A stretch of 13,185 bases of DNA from contig JALOSK010000068.1 in assembly GCA_025458465.1 (NCBI GenBank), positions 1-13,185 of the forward strand. Reading direction: 5' to 3'. The stretch is from Sandarakinorhabdus sp. GTDB taxonomy: Bacteria > Pseudomonadota > Alphaproteobacteria > Sphingomonadales > Sphingomonadaceae. Below, piece after piece: positions 7,635-13,185 of the stretch (positions are counted from its first letter, which is position 1; each line of letters opens with the position of its first letter). Under the pieces are notes generated by a model. That model saw only the letters and a list, made by a program, of their open reading frames with translations, searched no databases and was not told the DNA's origin. The translations under genes and the position numbers were made by a program.

Positions 7635-7750
7635 GAAAATTGCCAAATCTGCGCCCCTGCGGCGAACGGCAGCCGAACACTGGCACCACCGCGACAGGAA
7701 CGACCTGCGGAACGAGCCGAAAAACGCCAGCCCTAGCCCCGCCAAATCGT

Positions 7751-7782
7751 GGGGCGCCCCTAGCCCGGCCCCGCAAGGCCGG
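7751..7782 (-). terminator. GC-rich palindromes between NERD and sleB-like genes
   Basis: CCGGCC (7765-7770) and GGCCGG (7777-7782) form a 6-bp all-GC stem around CCGCAA. Next to it is the perfect palindrome GGGGCGCCCC (7751-7760). They lie about 65 nt past the NERD stop and before the cell-wall hydrolase start. No T-run follows on the minus strand, so terminator function is only a possibility. CCCTAGCCC is also repeated directly at 7731 and 7758. Confidence 0.25.
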
Positions 7783-7845
7783 TCAACCTTTCATTTAGAT
7801 GTATCGACGAACTGCCCATCGTTGGCGGTGGCCGGAGTGCCCGCG

Positions 7846-8874
7846 TCAGGCGCTGGCAACGGCCCTGGGTTGGCAACTCATGCACAGGATTCGGTTGTCG
7901 AAGCGCGCGGCATTCTTCCGGCAATAGCTTTTCACCCCGGCACTGATCGGGGCTTCGCAGGCGTCGCACTGTCCGGCCGGCGGGCGGGGTTTGGCGGGTG
8001 CCGTTGCCTCAGCCGTGGTCACCTGCCCTGCAGCGGTCATCGCCGTTTGCGGCAACATCGTTGGCGGATGCAGCTGTACGATGTTGCTGGCACCAATCGC
8101 TGCCTCAACAGCGACTGGCGGCGGCGGTTCCGGTGCCGCCCGCGGCTGCTGGCTGGGCAACCCGAACCGCCGCTCCCAGTCAAACTCAATCGGGCGATGC
8201 TGGGCAACCAATTGGCGGCCAATTTCTTGAACGGTTTCGAGGCCCAGGACTCTCGCCATGTCCAGTCCGCTGCGGCTGTCAGATTCGCGCTCGATATGTG
8301 CGACCAGCTGGTCTGTTCGTATGAGGCTTTCGATCCCCGGCACCGCCAGCTTGGGCCGACTGATGCGGCCTTCAGCGATCAGCACCAGGCTGCGCAGCCT
8401 CGGTTTCAGGGTGATCCCCAACCGCTTCGGCAGTGTAACGGCACCGCTGGCGAACAGTCTTTCCAGCATGCGCACGTGGCGGCGGTTTTGCTCGATCGGC
8501 GAATCGATCGCCACCGGATAGCGCCCATTGAAGGTCAGACACTCGCCATTGTCCTGGACTTTTATACCATTCGCCAGTCGTTTGCTCTCCAGCACCCACA
8601 CATCAAGAAAACGGTTCACCAGAACGTGATCAATCTGCGCGACCAGCCCATCCACCTCGATCCTGAGATCATGGATGATCATCGTGCCCTTGCGGTCGCC
8701 GTAGTGTGTATCAAGCTCAATGGCTGCCTTGCTCTCGCTCAGGTCTCCTTTGATGATCGCATCGATCTGCTGACGCAGCCGTTCAATATCGTGGCGGGTG
8801 GCTGCAGGGTGCGCCATCAGGCGTTCAAGCGCGGCGATACTTGCGGCGCGGTCCTCGCGTGGTTTCAAGATCAT
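7846..8874 (-). CDS. NERD-domain protein with C-terminal zinc ribbon
   Basis: 342 residues. The N-terminal part up to about residue 42 is helical and charged. Residues ~43-150 match the NERD (nuclease-related) domain, a PD-(D/E)xK-like fold: Gly43 with Glu47, IDHVLV with Asp82, and ESK with Glu96 and Lys98 are the expected metal and catalytic positions, so nuclease activity is plausible. A helical region to ~238 and a Pro/Ala-rich linker (~239-300) follow. The protein ends in a Cys cluster, CxxC at 303/306, Cys318 and CxxC at 331/334, that should bind zinc and may contact DNA. ATG 8874 is the first start in this frame; no strong ribosome site is seen in the 81-nt gap from mliC. NERD proteins are scattered in bacterial genomes, sometimes near plasmid or defence genes; a specific role here is unknown. 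Cytoplasmic, with no signal peptide. Confidence 0.82.
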   Translation of the reverse strand: MILKPREDRAASIAALERLMAHPAATRHDIERLRQQIDAIIKGDLSESKAAIELDTHYGDRKGTMIIHDLRIEVDGLVAQIDHVLVNRFLDVWVLESKRLANGIKVQDNGECLTFNGRYPVAIDSPIEQNRRHVRMLERLFASGAVTLPKRLGITLKPRLRSLVLIAEGRISRPKLAVPGIESLIRTDQLVAHIERESDSRSGLDMARVLGLETVQEIGRQLVAQHRPIEFDWERRFGLPSQQPRAAPEPPPPVAVEAAIGASNIVQLHPPTMLPQTAMTAAGQVTTAEATAPAKPRPPAGQCDACEAPISAGVKSYCRKNAARFDNRILCMSCQPRAVASA

Positions 8875-8955
8875 GCAACTGGCCCGAAAAGCAAATCAAC
8901 AGAGCGAATCGCGGCGCGTTACTTGCGGCCGACCAGTGCAGACAGTGAATCAGGC

Positions 8956-9258
8956 TCAATCCGCCTGCTGGCAGGTGATCGGCGCCATGCGGCCGATGGT
9001 CCATTGCACCTCCCGGCCCTTGCCGCGCAGGCTGTGGGTGGCGGATTGGTACGGGAAGCCAGACGCGGCGCGGGCCTGGGGCAGGGTGATCGGATCGAAG
9101 CCGTCGGGCGTGATGGTGGCGCGTTCCGCATCGAAGCGCACGGACAGCGCCGGGCCGCGATCGCAGGTGAAGCGCACGGTGCGCGGGCCATCATCGCGCG
9201 TGGTGCAGCCGGCAACCGCCGCTGCCGCCAGCGCCACAACCGTCATCATGGGTTTCAT
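8956..9258 (-). CDS. mliC: MliC-family lysozyme-inhibitor lipoprotein
   Basis: 100-residue putative outer-membrane lipoprotein of the MliC/PliC family, which blocks c-type lysozyme by inserting conserved Ser and Lys side chains into its active site. The signal peptide has lipobox VAGC with Cys18 as the lipidated residue; the +2 residue is Thr, so no Asp retention signal. The mature domain shows VRFTC (Cys32), the ASGFPY motif, a KG pair about ten residues later and a terminal TC (Cys96), which should form the family disulfide with Cys32. ATG 9258 is supported by GGGAGG (9265-9270) six bases upstream. It follows gatB by 38 nt on the same strand and may share its transcript. The KG context (RGKGRE) is slightly different from the usual WWxKG, so inhibition strength is uncertain; a housekeeping envelope role is also possible. 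Confidence 0.8.
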   Translation of the reverse strand: MKPMMTVVALAAAAVAGCTTRDDGPRTVRFTCDRGPALSVRFDAERATITPDGFDPITLPQARAASGFPYQSATHSLRGKGREVQWTIGRMAPITCQQAD

Positions 9259-9296
9259 CGCCTGCCTCCCGCAATGCGGCCGGCGGGCCGGGCGGT

Positions 9297-10793
9297 TCAG
9301 CCGTCCAGCAGCGCCTTCAGCCGTTCGTTGACAATCCCCGGCGCCGCCTTGCCGGCCATGGCGCGCATCACCTGGCCCACGAAGAAGCCGAACAGCTTGT
9401 CCTTGCCGCTGCGATATTCGGCCACCTTGTCCGGGTTGGCGTCCAGCACGGCCTGGATGGCGGCATCGATGGCACCGGTGTCGGACACCTGCTTGAGGCC
9501 GCGGCTTTCCACGATGGCAGCGGCGCTTTCGCCGGTTTCCAGCATGGCCTCGAACACCTGCTTCACCAGGGGGCCCGACAGCGTGCCATCGGCGCCCAGC
9601 GCAATCAGTTCGGCCAGCGCATCGGGGCCAACCGGGCTGTCGCCAATGTCCTTGCCCAGCTTCTTCAGCGCACCGAACAGATCGGTGGACACGAAGTTGG
9701 CCACACGCTGCGCCACCTCCGTTTCGGGCTTGCCCAACCGCTGCGCCGTGGCCGCCAGCGCGGTTTCGAACCAGGCGGCGGTGTCCTTCTCGGCCGTCAA
9801 CACGCCGGCCAGATAGGGGGACAGGCCCAGCGCGCTTTCGTAACGGGCGCGCTTGGCGGCCGGCAGTTCCGGCAGGCTGGCGCGGCAATCGGCGATGAAC
9901 GCATCGTCGAACACCAGCGGCAACAGATCGGGATCGGGGAAATAGCGATAATCGTGCGCGTCTTCCTTGCCGCGCATCGAACGGGTGGTGCCGGTGCCGG
10001 GATCGAACAGGCGGGTTTCCTGCACGATGGCGCCGCCGCTTTCGAGCACGTCCACCTGGCGGCGCGCCTCGTGCTCCACGGCCTGCATGATGAACCGCAC
10101 GCTGTTCACGTTCTTGGTTTCGGTGCGGGTGCCGAACGGCTGGCCGGCCTTGCGCACCGACACGTTGACATCGGCCCGCATCGAGCCTTCGTCCATGTTG
10201 CCATCGCAACTGCCCACGTACCGCAGCAACTGGCGCAGCGCCGCCACATAGGCGCCGGCTTCGGCGGGCGACCGGATATCGGGCCGCGAGACAATCTCCA
10301 TCAGCGCGCAGCCGGACCGGTTCAAGTCCACGTAGGACATGGTCGGGTGCAGATCGTGCACCGATTTGCCGGCATCCTGTTCCAGATGGATGCGTTCGAT
10401 CCCCACCGTCTTGCGGGTGCCGTCCTCCAGCTCGATCTCCAGCGATCCCTCGCCCACGATCGGGTGATAGAGCTGGCTGATCTGATATCCCTGCGGCAGA
10501 TCGGGGTAGAAATAATTCTTGCGATCAAAGCGCGACCATTTGTTGATCTGCGCGTTGATGGCCAGCCCGGTGCGCACGGCCTGGCGCACGCATTCGCCGT
10601 TGATCACCGGCAGCATCCCCGGCATCGCGGCGTCCACCAGGCTCACCTGCGCGTTGGGGTCGGCGCCGAATTCGGTGCTGGCGCCTGAAAACAGCTTGGC
10701 CTTGGCCGTTACCTGGGCATGGACCTCCAGGCCCACGACGATCTCCCAATCGCCGGTGGCGCCCTTGATGGTGAAGGGAGCAGGTTCCGTCAT
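9297..10793 (-). CDS. gatB: Aspartyl/glutamyl-tRNA(Asn/Gln) amidotransferase subunit B
   Basis: GatB is the kinase subunit of GatCAB, which converts misacylated Glu-tRNA(Gln) and Asp-tRNA(Asn) to the amide forms in the cytoplasm. 498 residues, full length. Signatures are VGLEVHAQ near residue 20, the [14 protein letters not shown] segment (~92-105), and the family motif around [17 protein letters not shown] with Ala in place of the Pro common elsewhere. The tail ends in the YqeY-like helical domain (RLKALLDG). ATG 10793 gives the expected N-terminus. No Shine-Dalgarno is evident, and a small inverted repeat (10798-10813) sits immediately upstream. gatC and gatA, often directly upstream in related bacteria, are absent: the next gene on that side is a divergent SGNH-RTX gene. 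mliC follows 38 nt downstream. Essential and conserved, so a good anchor for taxonomy. Confidence 0.97.
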   Translation of the reverse strand: MTEPAPFTIKGATGDWEIVVGLEVHAQVTAKAKLFSGASTEFGADPNAQVSLVDAAMPGMLPVINGECVRQAVRTGLAINAQINKWSRFDRKNYFYPDLPQGYQISQLYHPIVGEGSLEIELEDGTRKTVGIERIHLEQDAGKSVHDLHPTMSYVDLNRSGCALMEIVSRPDIRSPAEAGAYVAALRQLLRYVGSCDGNMDEGSMRADVNVSVRKAGQPFGTRTETKNVNSVRFIMQAVEHEARRQVDVLESGGAIVQETRLFDPGTGTTRSMRGKEDAHDYRYFPDPDLLPLVFDDAFIADCRASLPELPAAKRARYESALGLSPYLAGVLTAEKDTAAWFETALAATAQRLGKPETEVAQRVANFVSTDLFGALKKLGKDIGDSPVGPDALAELIALGADGTLSGPLVKQVFEAMLETGESAAAIVESRGLKQVSDTGAIDAAIQAVLDANPDKVAEYRSGKDKLFGFFVGQVMRAMAGKAAPGIVNERLKALLDG

Positions 10794-10985
10794 AGCAACT
10801 GGCTATGGCCAGTGGCGCGTTTGTTGGCAAGTGTGGGCTTGCAGTGTTGTTGCTGCTCAACGGTCGGAGCTTCGATTAGGCCTTGCTAACGCACTGCGCG
10901 GGCGGCTCTTGATGTTGGTTGCCGAGGGCTTCTGGTTGGGTTTGCAGGCGCACCACATGACTGGCGTTGCAGCCCATTCCAACTA

Positions 10986-11012
10986 TTTACAAACTTGGAG
11001 TGCCAATATATT
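10986..11012 (+). promoter_or_regulatory. Possible promoter of the SGNH-RTX gene
   Basis: TTTACA (10986-10991) and TATATT (11007-11012) each match the sigma70 consensus at five of six bases, but the spacer is 15 bp, shorter than the usual 16-18. They lie 38 bp before the ATG. AT-rich DNA makes chance matches likely. Confidence 0.25.
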
Positions 11013-11029
11013 GCGAAACAGTTAATAGT

Positions 11030-11040
11030 AAGGCGGTGGG
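11030..11040 (+). promoter_or_regulatory. Ribosome binding site of the SGNH-RTX gene
   Basis: AAGGCGGTGGG precedes ATG 11050 by nine bases. An in-frame TAA at 11029-11031 leaves ATG 11050 as the only possible start in this frame, so this purine-rich stretch is the natural ribosome site. Confidence 0.5.
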
Positions 11041-11049
11041 ATCTCTATC

Positions 11050-13185
11050 ATGAGTGTTATTGGCGGCACTCCTAAATTGCAAATTGTTGTGACACTGGGT
11101 CAATCGCTGTCAGTGGGGGCGACTAGCAGTCGCGAGGCCCTGTCAACGACGCCGAGATTCCCTGATAAAGCCCTGGCCCTGGACTTCGGCAAGGATTCGA
11201 TGCTTGCCTCGGGGTGGCGATCCACCGCGATTGACGTTTCAAGCTTTAAAGGGTTTGCCCCAATACGGGAGGTGGGAACCGAAACCCACGTCTCCGGCAT
11301 GATTGACAGCCTGATTCAGAGCCATTTCGACAATGGCCTGGAACCGCCAAAGTTTTTACACATCAATGGAGGAGAGGGCGGAAAGTCAATCTTGCAACTC
11401 ATGTCTACCCCTGACGATATATACGCAAGTTTAGAGTCGGGCTTACTTGCTACCGTTGCAGGCAACGTATTTCTTGTGAGCCGATCAGATGGGCGGCTTG
11501 ATGCGTATTTTCGAAACGAATCGACGGCAGTATTTCAAAGGACATTTTCTGGACCATTCGTCTATTTCGACAATGTCATTAAGAAGATTGAGATCGCTAT
11601 AAATCACTCATTGAGTCTTGGCTACGATGTTCATCCGGGAATATTGTTCAATTGGATACAGGGACAATCTGATTCTTCCCCTCTTTACGACCAGTTTTTG
11701 TCTGAGCTTCACAGAAAGCTGGACAGTAATGTTGATCATATTTTTGGAACTGATCTAAACATCGTGGGAGTGATCTCTCAAACTAGGGCGCATGGTATTG
11801 CGACCGAGCAGATCGGCTTCGTAAATGACGAACCGAATTTTGGTTTTGGCGCTACCGAATATCAGTTCCAATCACGGTTTCCTTCATCCGTGGGATCCGA
11901 TCATACACATTTGAGCCCAGAGGGTTATTACCTGATGGGACAACAAATTGGAAACAACCTGTTCGGGATGCTCACAGGTCAAGAGAACAAGCCCATTCTC
12001 ATGGACTCGATCGTATATGAGAATGCTCGAAGCCTCGTTGTGAATTTCACGGGTGTTGATAGCTACCTCATTTCAGACGATTCGATCTTTGGCTCTGACG
12101 AGCTAATGGTACCTCCGTCAAATATGGGATTCGGTGTGTATCGGACGAATGGCGGTCGATTTACTGACTTTTTTGTCGTTTCTGCGGAAATAATTGATGC
12201 AGATAGTGTAAGGGTTCAGTTCAACAGGGACATTGCGGGAGATTTTCGTTTGTATCTTGGCAGAACGGAAGAGGATCTTTCGAGTTCTGCTGGTGTTATA
12301 TTTCAGGGCGGGACGACCATACGAGATGCGGAATCTCGTGCGTCTCTCGGCTTGGTGAACGGCGGGGCCCTTGCTTCGCCAATTTTATACGAGTTTGCGC
12401 CCATTCAATTCGTGACGGTTACGTCGGATGTCTATTCGCCTCCGCCACCTCCGCCTCCGCCAGTTGAAGAGCAACCCGAGGACCCAAGCCCTCCGCCCCC
12501 GCTGCCGACGATAACTGTGTTTGGAACCAGTGGAAGTGACACGGTGTCTGGTACCGATGCAGATGAAAGGATTTATGGGATATCACCCGATCCCGCCGAT
12601 CTGGGCCTGCGCCAGATCGATCGGTTGACCGGTGGTGCTGGCAACGACCTATTCGTGCTAGGTGATGCGCGCGGCGTTTTCTACAACCGCAACCAAGCCA
12701 ACAGCACTGGCGTTAGCGAATATGCAATCATCACCGATTTCTCAAATGGTGACCGGATCCAACTTGCCACTGGCGAAACTTACTTCCTGCGACAGACCCG
12801 TACCAAGCTGGCCGAAGGTGTAGGGATCTTCCGCGACAAGAATGGTGACGGGACTTGGGACAGCCTCGACGAAGTGATCGCCATTGTGCAGGGCCAGAAG
12901 GAAGTCACCTTCGCCGATGTTATTTTTTCGAATGAAGCCCCCCCGCCACCGCCAGTGCAGGAGCCGCCCTCCAATCCGACCCCGCCGCCGCCGTTGCCGA
13001 CTATTACGATATTTGGAACCAGCGGAAACAACGCAGTCTTTGGTAGTGATGCAGATGAAGCAATTTATGGCATCTCGTCCGATCCCGCCGACATGGGGCT
13101 GCGCCAGGTTGATACCCTCACGGGCGGCGCTGGCAACGATCTGTTCGTGCTGGGCGATGCCCGCGGCGTCTTCTACAACCGCAAC
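11050..13185 (+). CDS. SGNH/sialate-esterase-like domain fused to RTX-type repeats, 3' end beyond window
   Basis: 712 codons without a stop; the C-terminus is outside the window. Residues 1-300 look like an SGNH/SASA-type carbohydrate esterase: GQS with Ser19 as nucleophile, WIQGQSD (Trp202, Gln204, Asp208; sialate-esterase relatives have WxQGExD), and DHTH with Asp284 and His287 followed by LSPEGY. Residues ~310-460 are an unrecognised, probably beta-rich region. A Pro-rich linker (~464-489) leads to a 164-residue module with RTX-like Gly/Asp motifs (LTGGAGNDLFVLGD at 526-539), a DFSNGD segment and an EF-hand-like loop (596-607). A second copy begins at 646 after another Pro linker. There is no N-terminal signal peptide, which fits type I secretion by a C-terminal signal not visible here. 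Bases 11050-12480 are AT-richer than neighbours (27/60 G+C at 12001-12060). The acyl-glycan substrate is unknown. A serralysin-like protease is excluded by lack of HExxH. Confidence 0.85.
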   Translation, partial: MSVIGGTPKLQIVVTLGQSLSVGATSSREALSTTPRFPDKALALDFGKDSMLASGWRSTAIDVSSFKGFAPIREVGTETHVSGMIDSLIQSHFDNGLEPPKFLHINGGEGGKSILQLMSTPDDIYASLESGLLATVAGNVFLVSRSDGRLDAYFRNESTAVFQRTFSGPFVYFDNVIKKIEIAINHSLSLGYDVHPGILFNWIQGQSDSSPLYDQFLSELHRKLDSNVDHIFGTDLNIVGVISQTRAHGIATEQIGFVNDEPNFGFGATEYQFQSRFPSSVGSDHTHLSPEGYYLMGQQIGNNLFGMLTGQENKPILMDSIVYENARSLVVNFTGVDSYLISDDSIFGSDELMVPPSNMGFGVYRTNGGRFTDFFVVSAEIIDADSVRVQFNRDIAGDFRLYLGRTEEDLSSSAGVIFQGGTTIRDAESRASLGLVNGGALASPILYEFAPIQFVTVTSDVYSPPPPPPPPVEEQPEDPSPPPPLPTITVFGTSGSDTVSGTDADERIYGISPDPADLGLRQIDRLTGGAGNDLFVLGDARGVFYNRNQANSTGVSEYAIITDFSNGDRIQLATGETYFLRQTRTKLAEGVGIFRDKNGDGTWDSLDEVIAIVQGQKEVTFADVIFSNEAPPPPPVQEPPSNPTPPPPLPTITIFGTSGNNAVFGSDADEAIYGISSDPADMGLRQVDTLTGGAGNDLFVLGDARGVFYNRN
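12490..12981 (+). repeat. Tandem 492-bp module, copy 1 (164-residue RTX/EF-hand unit with Pro linker)
   Basis: Alignment to copy 2 at a constant offset of 492 bp needs no gap across the visible overlap. It encodes PPPPLPTIT, a GTSGSD turn, DADERIYG, LTGGAGNDLFVLGD, a YAIITDFSNGD strand, a DKNGDGTWDSLD loop and a closing Pro-rich linker. Confidence 0.9.
12835..12870 (+). other. EF-hand-like calcium loop within RTX module 1
   Basis: Residues 596-607 read DKNGDGTWDSLD: Asp1, Asn3, Asp5, Gly6, Thr7, Asp9 and Asp12 fit the 12-residue calcium loop spacing, with Asp rather than Glu at position 12. It is followed by a hydrophobic EVIAIV strand rather than a clear exit helix, so it is a loop of dockerin/EF type and not a full EF-hand. 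Confidence 0.55.
12982..13185 (+). repeat. Tandem 492-bp module, copy 2 (truncated by window edge)
   Basis: The first 204 bp of the second unit. Its last 35 visible residues match copy 1 at 32 positions, while many third codon positions differ. In the preceding 37 residues about eight differ, including loss of an Asp in the first Gly/Asp turn (GNNAVFG against GSDTVSG). This is an old duplication under protein-level constraint. More copies may follow beyond the edge. Confidence 0.9.

Larger units (their letters stand above)
10794..11049. other. Divergent intergenic region between gatB and the SGNH-RTX gene
   Basis: 256 bp without a convincing gene. It holds the upstream region of gatB (leftward) and of the SGNH-RTX gene (rightward). 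GC falls from the gatB side to the right side. Visible items are the inverted repeat ACTGGC-TATG-GCCAGT (10798-10813) abutting gatB, a short GCAAG/CTTGC pair near 10827-10842, a weak sigma70-like pair on the plus strand and three stop triplets TAA-TAG-TAA around 11023-11031. No transposon end or tRNA-like structure was found by eye. Confidence 0.5.

Noticed and set aside
7635..7745. N-terminal extension of the cell-wall hydrolase from a TTG codon
   Set aside because: It would put 37 basic residues before a clear signal peptide; GTG 7634 or ATG 7610 gives a normal export signal.
7822..9816. A 664-codon plus-strand open frame across NERD, mliC and gatB
   Set aside because: It is antisense to three genes with recognisable motifs, and the translation has no family signature; GC bias keeps the frame open.
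8956..10209. A long minus-strand frame running from gatB's shadow into mliC
   Set aside because: Only its last 100 codons, from ATG 9258 with a good ribosome site and lipobox, form a real protein; the rest is gatB read in the wrong frame.
10519..11025. Plus-strand 168-codon frame extending into the gatB upstream region
   Set aside because: More than half is antisense to gatB, and the intergenic part shows no motif, ribosome site or codon pattern.
12436..13000. Repeated proline codons as a CRISPR-like or simple-repeat locus
   Set aside because: The repeats are in-frame codons of linkers inside a long coding frame with no spacer structure.

Overview
The window looks like a chromosomal segment of a high-GC alphaproteobacterium. 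A Sphingomonadales-type organism is my best guess, from protein style, GatB character and overall GC; this is inference, since no rRNA or marker tree is available. A sample stretch in gatB (9841-9900) is 43/60 G+C. There is no rRNA, tRNA, CRISPR array, transposase or integrase visible.

Layout. (1) 1-1611, plus strand: the C-terminal two thirds of DabA, the cytoplasmic zinc subunit of a DAB inorganic-carbon accumulation complex. It is followed by a 19-bp RNA hairpin and an AI-2E/PerM-family membrane protein (to 2732). (2) 2812-7101, plus strand: a tight four-gene set joined by TGATG overlaps or an 8-nt gap. It encodes a membrane-anchored DUF459 SGNH protein, a second periplasmic SGNH protein, an MBOAT acyltransferase and a small one-helix membrane protein. 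I read it as an envelope O-acyl (probably O-acetyl) transfer machine. (3) 7083-10793, minus strand: gatB, a MliC-type lysozyme-inhibitor lipoprotein, a NERD-domain protein with a C-terminal zinc ribbon, and a SleB-type cell-wall hydrolase whose 3' end overlaps the small membrane-protein gene tail to tail. (4) 11050-13185, plus strand, divergent from gatB: a long ORF that runs off the right edge (712 codons visible, no stop). It fuses an SGNH/sialate-esterase-like domain to a beta-type middle region, proline-rich linkers and a tandem array of 164-residue RTX-like calcium-binding modules. Its first ~1.45 kb is clearly AT-richer than everything else in the window.

How the genes may work together. 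The cassette at 2812-7101, the SleB-type hydrolase and the MliC lipoprotein all concern the cell envelope, and O-acetylation, lytic enzymes and lysozyme inhibition meet on peptidoglycan. That link is a hypothesis from proximity. The most unusual object is the open-ended SGNH-RTX gene, probably a type I-secreted carbohydrate esterase or surface protein with an acquired N-terminal part.
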